Source: G963677915 sp963677915 (lineage in GTDB: Bacteria; Bacillota; Clostridia; Lachnospirales; Vallitaleaceae). From it: 64,000 nucleotides of DNA. The notes beneath the pieces were generated by a model, which did not search any database, was not told the DNA's origin, and saw only the letters and a program-made list of their open reading frames with translations. The stretch lies in the NCBI GenBank assembly GCA_963677915.2, contig CAXXGE010000021.1, positions 80,928-144,927 on the forward strand, in the 5' to 3' direction. Positions 52,262 through 60,864 of this stretch are shown one piece after another. A program made the position numbers and the translations under genes. How positions within the stretch are numbered: position 1 is the first letter of the stretch; every line of letters begins with the position of its first letter.

Positions 52262-53062
52262 ATGACAGACATGATTACAAGTTACGCTATCACCTATGGA
52301 TTGCAGCTATTGTATGCACTGCTGATACTGATTGTCGGTTTAAGGGTCGCCAAGGTCCTCAAGAAGATGGCGGGCAAGGCTTTCGCCAAAACCAAGATGG
52401 ATGAACCCGTTGTGAAGTTCATGACAACACTCACCGGTGTGTTGCTGAAAATTCTCGTCATCACAATCATTCTCGGTATGTTCGGCGTAGAGATGACTTC
52501 CTTTATCGCAGTGCTTGCGGCGGCGAGTTTTGCCATCGGCATGGCACTTCAGGGCAGTCTATCCAATTTTGCCGGCGGCGTACTGATTTTAACCCTAAAG
52601 CCTTTTACCGTTGGTGATGTCATTGAGTCGCCTAGCGGTACGGGAAAGGTAACGGAAATCGACATTTTCTATACCCACCTTCTGACACCTGACAACAAAG
52701 TGGTTGTGGTACCGAACGGCGCCCTTTCAAATGCGGCGACTACCAATTACAGCAAGATGCCGACACGCAGGGTGGATCTGAGCTTTGGCGTCTCCTATGA
52801 CTCGGATATTGAGAAAGTGAAAAAGACAATCGCCGGCGTCATCGGTAAGAAAGAGGCCATATTATCCGAACCGGCGCCATTCATCCGTTTGTCGGAACAC
52901 GGCGACAGCGCTCTTGTGTATACTGTCAGGGTATGGTGCAACGCAGCCGAATACTGGAACGTTTATTTCGACCTGATGGAGGAAGTCAAGGATGCCCTTG
53001 ATGCGTCAGGTATCGATATACCTTATCCTCATATGAAGATTCTGGTGGATAAGGAAGCTTAA
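52262..53062 (+). CDS. Small-conductance mechanosensitive channel (MscS family)
   Basis: The 266-residue protein has three N-terminal helices, with a Gly/Ala-rich pore helix (AVLAAASFAIGMALQGSLSNFAGGVLIL), then the beta domain (DVIESPSGTGKVTEIDIFYTHLLTPDNKVVVVPNGALSNA) and alpha-beta C-terminal domain (RVDLSFGVSYDSDIEKV). It opens on membrane tension to release solutes. AAAGGAGAG precedes the ATG. It lies 19 bases after the F420-like gene and may be read through from it. Confidence 0.95.
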   Translation: MTDMITSYAITYGLQLLYALLILIVGLRVAKVLKKMAGKAFAKTKMDEPVVKFMTTLTGVLLKILVITIILGMFGVEMTSFIAVLAAASFAIGMALQGSLSNFAGGVLILTLKPFTVGDVIESPSGTGKVTEIDIFYTHLLTPDNKVVVVPNGALSNAATTNYSKMPTRRVDLSFGVSYDSDIEKVKKTIAGVIGKKEAILSEPAPFIRLSEHGDSALVYTVRVWCNAAEYWNVYFDLMEEVKDALDASGIDIPYPHMKILVDKEA

Positions 53063-53095
53063 CTGAAACAATACAGAGAAAAAAGGAGAACAACA

Positions 53096-53356
53096 ATGGA
53101 TCAATACCCAAACTGTCCGAAATGCAATTCGGAATACACCTATCAAGACGGTAGCCTCTTCGTATGCCCTGAGTGCGGCTATGAGTGGTCGCAGGAGATG
53201 CTCGACAAGGAAGCGGAGAAAGGCGCGACATCGGACCTGAAAATGGGAACAAAAGTGTCGAACATCAGGCTGGTCGAAGGGGATCACAACATCGACTGCA
53301 AGATCGACGGTTTCGGGGCCATGAAACTCAAATCTGAATTCGTTAAGAAAGCGTAG
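53096..53356 (+). CDS. YjdM/PhnA-like zinc-ribbon protein with internal deletion
   Basis: The 86-residue protein has the zinc ribbon CPKCNSEYTYQDGSLFVCPECGYEW and the C-terminal SH3-like end MGTKVSNIRLVEGDHNIDCKIDGFGAMKLKSEFVKKA. Typical members (about 111 residues) have some 25-30 more residues between these parts, carrying a DxxGNxLxDGDxV stretch that is absent here. The frame is kept. AAAGGAG precedes the ATG. Function of the family is unclear. The deletion is in keeping with other small deletions in this window. Confidence 0.85.
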   Translation: MDQYPNCPKCNSEYTYQDGSLFVCPECGYEWSQEMLDKEAEKGATSDLKMGTKVSNIRLVEGDHNIDCKIDGFGAMKLKSEFVKKA

Positions 53357-53390
53357 ATCATTTATTGGCAAAGTCAATGGCATAATATCA

Positions 53391-53417
53391 GGCAGCCCGG
53401 TGGGCTGCCTTGTTTTT
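53391..53417 (+). terminator. Terminator after the yjdM-like gene
   Basis: GGCAGCCC (53391-53398) and GGGCTGCC (53402-53409) form an 8-bp stem with a GGT loop, then TTGTTTTTG. It lies between convergent genes. Confidence 0.85.
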
Positions 53418-53425
53418 GTTTTATC

Positions 53426-54319
53426 TTAGACTTTGATGCGTTTTTTCGATTTGCGTTCGGAAAGCCAAAGACCTGCCAGGGTCAGCAGTGTTCCAAGTGC
53501 TGAAAGAGGCGTGATTTTCTCAGACAGCAGGAGAACGGAGGTGACGACTGTGATGACAGGTATCAGGTAGATGTAGACGCTTGTCCTTACTGCACCCAGC
53601 AGCTTGACACCCGTGTTCCATGTGACGTAACAAAGTGCCGATGCCGCCAATCCCAGAAAAAGGATATTGGCCAGGTACACTGGATTGGAAAAGCGGTCCA
53701 GCTTCAGCTGGAAGTCGAAGATGAAGAGGAATGGTATGACGAAAATCAGGCCATACAGAAAGATCTTTCGCGTAGCCTGGATAATATTGAAGCCGTCTTC
53801 GCTGATTTTCCTCAGTGAGATCGAGTAGACAGCCCATACTGCAGCTGCAAGTACGGCAAGTACATCCCCCATGAAGTTGAGTTTCAGCACAGCACTGCCG
53901 TTGAAGCTGATCAGGCTGATGCCTGCCATGGCAATGACAAAGCCGAGGACGAACGACGACTTGAGCTTTTCGTTTTCAAGCATGAAGTTGGCCAGCAAGG
54001 CGGTGAACATAGGGGCGATCGATACGATGACGCCGACATTGGACGCCATTGTATAGGTCAACGCAATGTTTTCCATAAGGAAATAAAGCGTGACACCGCT
54101 GAGACCGGCAAGTGCGAACAGAAACTCTTGTCTTGCGGTCATTTTTGCCATAGGGCGCGCGTTAATCAGGCTCAGGGCAACAAAACCCAGGACGAATCTG
54201 AAAAATAAAAGTTCAACGGGTTTGAAATCTGCCAAAAGCACTTTTGTGGATACAAAGGTCGTTCCCCATACGATGACGGAGGTGAGGGTAGCCAAATGGC
54301 CGAGAGTCGAACGGTTCAT
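53426..54319 (-). CDS. EamA-family (DMT superfamily) transporter
   Basis: The 297-residue protein has ten helices in two EamA repeats: SVIVWGTTFVSTKVLLADFKPVELLFFRFVLG at the start of the first, and LNFMGDVLAVLAAAVWAVYSISLRKI at the start of the second. Such proteins export amino acids or other metabolites. GGAG precedes the ATG. It is 23 bases downstream of the slipin gene and may belong to its operon. Substrate unknown. Confidence 0.92.
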   Translation of the reverse strand: MNRSTLGHLATLTSVIVWGTTFVSTKVLLADFKPVELLFFRFVLGFVALSLINARPMAKMTARQEFLFALAGLSGVTLYFLMENIALTYTMASNVGVIVSIAPMFTALLANFMLENEKLKSSFVLGFVIAMAGISLISFNGSAVLKLNFMGDVLAVLAAAVWAVYSISLRKISEDGFNIIQATRKIFLYGLIFVIPFLFIFDFQLKLDRFSNPVYLANILFLGLAASALCYVTWNTGVKLLGAVRTSVYIYLIPVITVVTSVLLLSEKITPLSALGTLLTLAGLWLSERKSKKRIKV

Positions 54320-54342
54320 ATATTAATATCTCCATATATCAT

Positions 54343-55125
54343 TTATTCTTTTTTGGCATTTTTATCCTGGCTTGGTAGAAGAGACCGGAATTCCATCGGG
54401 AGCGGGAAGAGGATTGTGTTCGTGTTGGATTCCGTTACTTCCGAAAGTGACCTGAGCATCCGCAGAGTCAGTGATCCTTCCTGTCTTGACAGGATTTCAG
54501 TAGCTTCAGCAATTTTTTCAGCTGCTTCTTTTTCGCCTAGAGCCTGGATGACGATGGCACGTCTGTTACGCTCGGCTTCGGCTTGCTTGGCGATAGCACG
54601 CTGCATTTCACTCGGCAAGGTGACGTCCTTTATCTCGACAGCGGTCACCTTGATGCCCCAAGGATCCGTGGCTTCGTCAACGATTTTCTGGATTTCCTTG
54701 TTCAATTGTTCACGCTGCGACAGCACCTCGTCCAGGTCCACCTGTCCTACGACGCTCCTGACAGTTGTCTGGGCGTATTCGATGGTCGCTTCATGATAAC
54801 GCTCCACATTCACGATGACCTTTTCAGGGGATACAACCCTGTAGTACAGTACCGCATTGATTTTGCAGGTCACATTGTCCTTGGTGATGACCTCCTGGGC
54901 TGGTACGTCGAAGACTATTGTCCTGAGGGATACCCTGACAATCTTGTCGATGAATGGGATGATAAGAATAAGGCCGGGACCTTTCACACCAACCAGACGA
55001 CCAAGCCGGAAAAGGACGGCCCTTTCATATTCGACAACAATCTTGATAGCCATGACCAAAAGGCTGACCACAACGATGGCGATACCCAGACCTGTAAAAA
55101 TGCTCGTGTCCAAATTTGCTAGCAT
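54343..55125 (-). CDS. Slipin (stomatin-like SPFH protein)
   Basis: From ATG 55125 (AGGAGG 9 bases upstream) the protein has 260 residues: one N-terminal helix (GLGIAIVVVSLLVMAIKIV) and an SPFH domain (YERAVLFRLGRLVGVKGPGLILIIPFIDKIVRVSLRT) followed by a coiled-coil with Ala/Glu-rich repeats. Slipins scaffold membrane microdomains. The partner NfeD gene lies immediately upstream (4 bases apart), the classical STOPP pairing; NfeD-type proteases cut the slipin C-terminus in archaea. Confidence 0.92.
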   Translation of the reverse strand: MLANLDTSIFTGLGIAIVVVSLLVMAIKIVVEYERAVLFRLGRLVGVKGPGLILIIPFIDKIVRVSLRTIVFDVPAQEVITKDNVTCKINAVLYYRVVSPEKVIVNVERYHEATIEYAQTTVRSVVGQVDLDEVLSQREQLNKEIQKIVDEATDPWGIKVTAVEIKDVTLPSEMQRAIAKQAEAERNRRAIVIQALGEKEAAEKIAEATEILSRQEGSLTLRMLRSLSEVTESNTNTILFPLPMEFRSLLPSQDKNAKKE

Positions 55126-55129
55126 GACA

Positions 55130-56446
55130 TCACTCCTCCTTTTCTGACTTTCCAACTGGTTCCATAGGTTCAACAACGGCTATCATGCCGATTCTTTTTA
55201 TGACTTTCACCTGCTGTCCTTCCGGCAAAGTCGTTCCGTCATGGCTGACGGCTTTCCAGATTTCGCCCTGGACCTTGATGAGGCCTTCGGGTGACAGCTC
55301 TTCGACGACGACTGCGGGCTTATCAATGAATTCATCGGCGCCATGGACTTTCTTGGCTTTTCTGGCCTTAATCAATCCCCTAAGTAAAACAACCATAAGC
55401 ACTGAAGCGCTGATGCCGATGCCAATGGAGACATACTTGAACCTGACGAACCAGACAGCTGGCATCAACGGCTCAGCAGGCAGGAACATGACGCCCAGAA
55501 CGAGACTGACAATGCCACCAATGGACAGCACGCCATAGGTTGGGGTCAGAGCTTCGGCAACGAACAGTCCGATGCCAAGGATGATAAGAAGAGCAGCGAA
55601 CAGGTTGACGGAAAACAGTCCCAGCCCATAGAGCCCCAGAACCAAACTGATGGCTCCAAACACTTCCGGTACGAAGGTTTGTGGTGCATTGAAACCTATG
55701 ATCAGCCCGTATACACCGGCGATAAGCAGGATGAAGCTGACCTGGGGGTTGCTGATGATGTTGGTGGCGCTCTCGCGGGTCGACATTTCGAGTGACTGTA
55801 TGTCAGCATCTTCAATATACAGTATTTGCAGCAGTTCCTCAAGTGATGATGCAATATAATCGATCACACCTTCATCGAGTGCAGACTGTGCGTCAAGGGT
55901 CAGGTTTTCGGTGACGAATTTCTCTATCGTTTCGCCGGGTCGGCCTTTCAGTTCAGCAACGCTCTTAATATGTCCTGCGAGAAACTTGACTGTTTTGTCA
56001 TCTGCGGGAGCAGTGGTTCCTTCCGTAGGCGATAGGGTAACCGGCATAGCGGCGCCGCAGGTGGATCCCGGGGACATGGCAGCCACGTGTCCGCTGACGA
56101 GTATGAAACTGCCGGCTGATGCGGCGATTGCACCTTGAGGGGCAACATAAGTGATGATCTGCACCTCGGAGGCAAGCATGTTTTCCATGATTTCAAGTGT
56201 TGCATCCAGGAGACCACCAGGCGTATTGATAAGCAGCACAAGGGCAGCCGCATTCTCATCTTCGGCTGTTTCTATGGCTCGTGCTATGTACTGCGATGTC
56301 CCGGCTGTTATGGTGTTTTCTATATTGATGGTGTAGACAATCGGTTTGGTCTTTGCGTTGTCGCTTGATGTCGCAGCGATAGTCGATGAAGTGAATAGAA
56401 CTGCAATGAACAGAATTGATATGAACAGGCTGGATTTCTTTCTCAT
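55130..56446 (-). CDS. NfeD-family membrane serine protease
   Basis: The 438-residue protein has a signal peptide, a ClpP-like protease domain (LVLLINTPGGLLDATLEIMENM, APQGAIAASAGSFILVSGHVAAMSPGSTCGAA) with the nucleophile-type Ser in ASAGSF, four to five central helices, and a C-terminal OB-fold NfeD domain (VVEELSPEGLIKVQGEIWKAVS). ATG 56446 is preferred because transcription from the extended -10 at 56471-56479 would start near 56464, where an alternative ATG would be leaderless. It works with the slipin encoded next. Confidence 0.9.
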   Translation of the reverse strand: MRKKSSLFISILFIAVLFTSSTIAATSSDNAKTKPIVYTINIENTITAGTSQYIARAIETAEDENAAALVLLINTPGGLLDATLEIMENMLASEVQIITYVAPQGAIAASAGSFILVSGHVAAMSPGSTCGAAMPVTLSPTEGTTAPADDKTVKFLAGHIKSVAELKGRPGETIEKFVTENLTLDAQSALDEGVIDYIASSLEELLQILYIEDADIQSLEMSTRESATNIISNPQVSFILLIAGVYGLIIGFNAPQTFVPEVFGAISLVLGLYGLGLFSVNLFAALLIILGIGLFVAEALTPTYGVLSIGGIVSLVLGVMFLPAEPLMPAVWFVRFKYVSIGIGISASVLMVVLLRGLIKARKAKKVHGADEFIDKPAVVVEELSPEGLIKVQGEIWKAVSHDGTTLPEGQQVKVIKRIGMIAVVEPMEPVGKSEKEE

Positions 56447-56470
56447 TTTAACCACCCCTTGCATACCTAT

Positions 56471-56479
56471 ATTATATCA
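56471..56479 (-). promoter_or_regulatory. Extended -10 promoter of the nfeD-slipin operon
   Basis: On the minus strand TGATATAAT fits TGnTATAAT, 25 bases before the chosen start codon. The palindromic repeat at 56495-56543 occupies the -35 position. Confidence 0.55.
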
Positions 56480-56494
56480 TATGCAGCAGGAGTA

Positions 56495-56543
56495 CCGGGG
56501 AGTAAAACATTTACTCCCGGGGAGGAAATGTTTTACTCCCCGG
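56495..56543. repeat. Second copy of the palindromic GGGGAGGAAATG repeat
   Basis: Perfect 18-bp arms CCGGGGAGTAAAACATTT (56495-56512) and its complement (56526-56543) flank ACTCCCGGGGAGG. The stretch CCGGGGAGGAAATGTTTT at 56518-56534 also occurs at 30005-30021 between nifK and nifE. The two copies seem to be diverged members of one dispersed palindrome family. Confidence 0.75.
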
Positions 56544-56584
56544 CATACCTGTTAGTGGTAAAATTGAGGTAGGGGGTGGCAGTT

Positions 56585-56977
56585 ATGTTCGATGATACGA
56601 AAGGACCGATAGAGCATTTTTCATGGGCCAAGTTTGTTGTCTTTGGTGAAGAGCATTCCTACAGGGACGGCGGTGAATTCGGCAAGGGCAAGGATATCAG
56701 GATCGTTGATGGCAAGGTCAAGAGATGGAAGGAACGGAAAGGGCATGTCGCAAACAAGGATATGTTCGAGAAGGTGCTGGATAAGGATATTGAAGTGCTG
56801 GTTATCGGCAATGGCGTGGACGGTGCGCTGATGGTGCCGGAGGATATAGTTGAGTATCTTCGTGAGAGTGGAATTGGTGATGTGATTGTAGAGAGGACGC
56901 CGGAGGCGTGCCGGATTTTTAATGCGCTTTACAATGAAGGGAAAAAGGTGGGGCTGCTGGCACACGGAACGTGTTAG
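56585..56977 (+). CDS. Mth938-like domain protein
   Basis: The 130-residue soluble protein resembles the small Mth938/DUF498 (PF04430) fold: IEHFSWAKFVVFGEEHSY, KDIEVLVIGNGVDGALMVPEDIVEYL with the Gly-rich G-N-G-x-D, and ERTPEACRIFNALYNEGKKVGLLAHGTC at the end. The role of these proteins is not established. ATG 56585 has GGGGGTGG upstream; GTG 56576 is a possible earlier start. It has no operon partner and follows the palindromic repeat. Confidence 0.8.
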   Translation: MFDDTKGPIEHFSWAKFVVFGEEHSYRDGGEFGKGKDIRIVDGKVKRWKERKGHVANKDMFEKVLDKDIEVLVIGNGVDGALMVPEDIVEYLRESGIGDVIVERTPEACRIFNALYNEGKKVGLLAHGTC

Positions 56978-57032
56978 GTGTATAATGGATATGTAAAAAT
57001 TTTCAGGAAGCGATGAAGAAGGGGAGGATATT

Positions 57033-58803
57033 ATGCATATAAAAAAAATAATTTCTTATACAATTGTACTTGCGCTGTTATTAGTAAATACAGTTGCAGC
57101 ACAAAACGTTACTGGTTCAAGTGATGCTGCTAATACAACACCTGCATTGGAAGAAAACCGTGCTTATGCACCCGGTCAACTCTTGGTTCGTTTTGCCGAT
57201 GCTGCAACTATTGAGGAGAAAAATAGTGTCAGAAAGGCTTATGGTTTGAAAACGGAACAGAATTATGACATTGGATACGAATTGATGTCTGTTGGCATGA
57301 ATACCAATATCGAGAGAATTGTAATGGCTTTGTCACATAACAAACATATTAAGGCAGCCCAACCGAATTATATCTATCAGATTCCGGATTACGAAATTGC
57401 TCAACCTGTGATGCGCAATGGTCTATCAGGAATTTCAACAGATGATACTTATAGCAGTCAACTTTGGGGTTTAGAGCTTATCAATGCGCCAGGTGCTTGG
57501 GAAGTTAGCAGCAACGAAGGCTCTGATGTTATTGTTGCTGTTATTGATACTGGCATCATGATAAATCATGTGGATTTGCAGGGTAACATATGGACCAATG
57601 GAGCAGAACTCAATGGTGTCCAAGGTGTAGATGATGACGGCAATGGCAAAGTTGATGACATCAACGGTTGGAACGTACTTGATGAAAATGGTGATATTTT
57701 TGAAGAGGGAGTCCTAGACACTCAAGGTTATTATATTGACATGCATGGAACACATGTTGCCGGAACGATAGCAGCAGTTGGCAACAACGGAATAGGCGTT
57801 ATTGGTGTCGCTCCAAAAGCAAAAATCATGCCAATCAAATTTTTTGGTTCTAATAATGATAGTGGTCGTACGAGTGAGGCTATAGAAGCCATTGAATATG
57901 CAACGGATAACGGAGCTCATATTATCAATGCCTCCTGGGGCGGTGGTGGCAATGATACGGCATTGAAAGCGGCCATAGAAATATTCCCTGGTGTTTTTTG
58001 TAGCAGCAGCAGGTAATGATGGCATTAATACCGATTTGATTCCACATTATCCTTCTAGTTATGATAGTGAAAATATTCTTTCTGTTGCATCGGTGGACCT
58101 TGTTGAAAGTAATGTGGAATTATCAAGCTTCTCGAACTATGGTACAGTATCGGTTGATGTTGCAGCACCAGGTGGTGGCAAATATTCATTAGTGCCATTA
58201 AATAAAAGAATCTCCAAGAAAGTACTTGATACATATATAATCAGTTGTTATCCATACGAGTTGTCGTCTGAAGCAGGATCGTATATTTCCATGGCAGGTA
58301 CATCTATGGCAACACCTCATGTATCAGGCATTCTTGCATTGATGCTTAGCGCTGATGGTGATAATCCTCGAACAGCTTCAAGGTTAATTAGCGATTTGAA
58401 AGCATCAAGCAGCGTTTATAGCCAGTTGGACATGATTAAGAGCAGCGCAATGGTCAATGCCTATAATGCGATAACATATGTTGGACAAGATCCTGAACCA
58501 CCAACACCAAATCCGGCAACGTATTATAGTGTTGTTGAAAATTATGGTTACTCAGAAACGGGCAATACTGTAAGAAATAAAATTGAGATTTCCGATTCTG
58601 CCAAAATTGAGATATATACAGACTCTGGACATAATGAAAAGGCAGGTCCTGGAATTACATTTACTGGCTATTGGGAAGGTGTCATAAACGAGCCAGGATT
58701 TGGAACAACAAATGAATCTGGGGAATGTGTTATCGATGTCACCGCCTTTGTGCTTGCAAAAAAAGCTGGTGATTCGCAATTTGTTGTAACGGGTATTGAG
58801 TGA
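57033..58803 (+). pseudogene. Secreted subtilase (S8 peptidase) with a frameshift
   Basis: Frame 1 (57033-58016) has a signal peptide (residues ~1-23), a propeptide-like region (APGQLLVRFADAATIEEKN) and the Asp (VIDTG, D172) and His (HGTHVAG, H238) of the triad. Frame 2, from about 57994, continues with VAAAGNDG and the catalytic Ser block SMAGTSMATPHVSG, then a C-terminal domain of ~110 residues with no obvious match. The break lies in a T6 run at 57994-57999: five T's would restore GVFVAAAGND. It may be a true pseudogene, a slippage-controlled gene or a sequencing error. The whole is about 590 residues, a usual size. Confidence 0.88.
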
Positions 58804-58838
58804 GACTCTTTGCAAGTGACGAAGCAAGGTGGAATTAT

Positions 58839-59048
58839 ATGACCATAAAAAATATGTTATTTTTATTTGCTATTTCAGTCTGTCTGATTTTGTCATCTTG
58901 CAGCAGTAAGGATGAAAACGAAAAATCGACTGAAGAGCCGCAGAAAACCATGGAACAGAAAATCAAAGACAGCGGCATCCTGGACGAAACGCTAGAATAT
59001 GAGAATGAAGCACTGGACGATGCGATGGATGTGCTAAAAGACAATTGA
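58839..59048 (+). CDS. Small lipoprotein, unknown function
   Basis: The 69-residue protein has a lipoprotein signal (FLFAISVCLILSSC, Cys near 19) and then a short acidic, Lys/Glu-rich tail (EKSTEEPQKTMEQKIKDSG). I do not recognise a family. ATG 58839 lies after AAGGTGG. It is 35 bases after the subtilase stop and may be co-transcribed with it. Confidence 0.65.
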   Translation: MTIKNMLFLFAISVCLILSSCSSKDENEKSTEEPQKTMEQKIKDSGILDETLEYENEALDDAMDVLKDN

Positions 59049-59059
59049 AATGAACAAAC

Positions 59060-59089
59060 AATTCCCCACGACCTGCGTCGTGGGGAATT
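59060..59089. terminator. Terminator between the lipoprotein gene and the pilus operon
   Basis: Perfect 13-bp arms (59060-59072 and 59077-59089) around a CTGC loop. The T-rich flank is better on the minus strand (TTGTTTGTTC), so it mainly ends the pilus operon. Confidence 0.85.
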
Positions 59090-59112
59090 ACCATAATATT
59101 CAATCTTCTATT

Positions 59113-59622
59113 CTATTCTCCCTCAAACGGGTCCTCAAACCCAATCGTATCCTTGATCTCCCCAATACCTTCCTGCGTTTCATACCAGTCGACAACATGC
59201 AGTATGTCATCAATCGATGACTGCCCAGCGGGTTCCTGTATAAGAATCTTCACGTTAATCGTCTTAGCCCTCTCCGAATTCTCTGAAACCTTGTAACCGA
59301 CTAGAATGGCATCGGGATATTTCTCAAGAATCTCAAAACCATCATGTTCCCTGCTGTAGGCTACTAGTACAGCATAAAGGATGTCAACAAAGGGACCTGA
59401 AGCTTCACCCGAACGGATAGCTACATCCAGAAGGTCGAACATCATCTCCTGCGCCTGCCCCTCCAGATCATAATAGGTCTGGCTGAAGGTAGCCGTATTC
59501 CGGGAGAGCCGATAGCCGGCTGCAGCCGTTGTTACTGCCGCCATGCCAAAGGCAAGCAGTGCAATCATCATCACGACAATCAGAACGGAAGTGCTGCCCT
59601 GGCTGTTTTTTATTCTATCCAT
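59113..59622 (-). CDS. PilX-like pilus-associated protein, last gene of the pilus operon
   Basis: The 169-residue protein has a short basic N-terminus with SQGSTSVLIVVMMIALLAFGMAAVTTAAAGYR, a hydrophobic helix placed as in PilX-type minor pilin-like proteins, then a soluble acidic domain. There is no GFTLIE prepilin site. ATG 59622 has AGGAGG upstream; GTG 59628 overlaps that box. It is 9 bases after the prepilin gene. The family call is by position and layout only. Confidence 0.65.
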   Translation of the reverse strand: MDRIKNSQGSTSVLIVVMMIALLAFGMAAVTTAAAGYRLSRNTATFSQTYYDLEGQAQEMMFDLLDVAIRSGEASGPFVDILYAVLVAYSREHDGFEILEKYPDAILVGYKVSENSERAKTINVKILIQEPAGQSSIDDILHVVDWYETQEGIGEIKDTIGFEDPFEGE

Positions 59623-59631
59623 GGGCACCTC

Positions 59632-60051
59632 CTATCGCTCAAGAACAAGCCGGGTCGACAATGTGTGGATGTCGGCTTCTTCTTTTTCATTGTACACAGT
59701 ACAGGCCAAATCATACAGACCTGCAGAGCCGTCTGAGGTTTCCTTTATGAGTGTCAGCGTGTAAGTGTACTCCAAATCCGTAACCACTCTTGTCAGTACC
59801 ATTCCAGTATCGGATGCCTGAACATCGAATGCTTCAACGCTAGCCCATGCTTCAATAGCATCCTCCGACTGAAGGCCCTTCATCGTTTCTACCACCGAAG
59901 TGGAGTATATAACACTATCATCAAGACTGGCCGACCGCTCACCGAGCTCATCGGCCTTGATGAACATCTGAAGGAATACGACGCAAACGATGCTCAGAAA
60001 AGCGATGGATATGATCACTTCTATCAGGGTGAATCCTTGCTCGTTTTTCAT
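59632..60051 (-). CDS. Type IV prepilin-like protein (PilV/GspI type)
   Basis: The 139-residue protein has a class III prepilin signal: a short leader KNEQG, cleavage before FTLIEVIISIAFLSIVCVVF with Glu at +5, and a small globular domain. It would be cut and methylated by a PilD-like peptidase and inserted in a pilus or pseudopilus. It overlaps the DUF4860 gene by 4 bases. It is the only clear GFTLIE protein of the operon. Confidence 0.9.
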   Translation of the reverse strand: MKNEQGFTLIEVIISIAFLSIVCVVFLQMFIKADELGERSASLDDSVIYSTSVVETMKGLQSEDAIEAWASVEAFDVQASDTGMVLTRVVTDLEYTYTLTLIKETSDGSAGLYDLACTVYNEKEEADIHTLSTRLVLER

Positions 60052-60530
60052 TCCATCACCGCCTTCGCATTGGCATAGACATTCATTCTGGTCCTGTCGT
60101 TGAGCTGAACAGTAATCAGATTTGTAGTCTCGTCGTAACTTATTAACAATGTTTCATCAAGCGGGACAATCTGTTCTCCCAGCCTGACATCGACAGGATC
60201 ATCCACCAGCTGGTAGCATTCATAAAGATAGCCCTCATAATAGAGTATGTGTGTGACCAGCCCTTTCTGCGGACCGGAATGGACAATGTCGATCATATTG
60301 CTTTCTGTATTGTAAGGGGATGGGAGCACCTGGATGCTGTCTCCGGAATTGTTCTGCTTGATTTTCATATTGATGTAGGAAAATGCTATGCGTGTGTTCT
60401 CGTTCTGTTCCTTCGTCTGCAGCACCGTATCATATGAGCCTTGGCCTCTGACGATAAGCAGTCCGATCAGGCCGGTGAAAATGATGAAGAGCAGCATGAC
60501 CAAGATGGATTCTATTGTAACCCTTTTCAT
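60048..60530 (-). CDS. DUF4860-type pilus-locus protein
   Basis: From ATG 60530 (GGCAGGTGAG upstream) the protein has 160 residues with one N-terminal helix (SILVMLLFIIFTGLIGLLIV) and a soluble domain (NENTRIAFSYINMKIKQNN, MIDIVHSGPQKGLVTHILYYEGYLYECY). I recall this pattern as DUF4860, found in Clostridia beside pilin genes. It is pilin-shaped but has no prepilin cleavage site. The open frame starts earlier at 60554, inside the preceding gene. Confidence 0.7.
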   Translation of the reverse strand: MKRVTIESILVMLLFIIFTGLIGLLIVRGQGSYDTVLQTKEQNENTRIAFSYINMKIKQNNSGDSIQVLPSPYNTESNMIDIVHSGPQKGLVTHILYYEGYLYECYQLVDDPVDVRLGEQIVPLDETLLISYDETTNLITVQLNDRTRMNVYANAKAVME

Positions 60531-60537
60531 CGTATGC

Positions 60538-60852
60538 TCACCTGCCTTCCACAATGGATACGACCTGAATGTCAGGCATCACATTGGAAGCGAATATCTC
60601 ATAAAAGTAGACATAATGCTCCGTATCCAGAATCAGGCCATAGTTTTCTGACAGATAAGCCAAATCAGCAGGGTAGGATCCCTCCTGGGCATAACAGGCC
60701 ACAGCGTATTTTCTGATAACGCCTTCAAGCTGCTCGGAGCGGTCATAGAGATCGCGGACCTTGCCGGCATCCACTCGGGCAAGCAGTATGGTCAGGCTTA
60801 GGAAAATGGCGACTGGGGCTATCGCTATAGCTTTCTGATAAGGTTTCTTCAT
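60538..60852 (-). CDS. Small membrane protein of the pilus operon
   Basis: The 104-residue protein has one helix (AIAIAPVAIFLSLTILLARV, ~8-27) followed by a pilin-like soluble part (VIRKYAVACYAQEGSYPADLAYLSENYGLIL), which resembles the start of GspG/PilE-type globular domains; again there is no prepilin site. ATG 60852 is preferred because GGGTGAT lies 4 bases upstream; an ATG at 60858 is also possible. It lies between pilC and the DUF4860 gene. Confidence 0.6.
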   Translation of the reverse strand: MKKPYQKAIAIAPVAIFLSLTILLARVDAGKVRDLYDRSEQLEGVIRKYAVACYAQEGSYPADLAYLSENYGLILDTEHYVYFYEIFASNVMPDIQVVSIVEGR

Positions 60853-60864
60853 TCGCATCACCCA

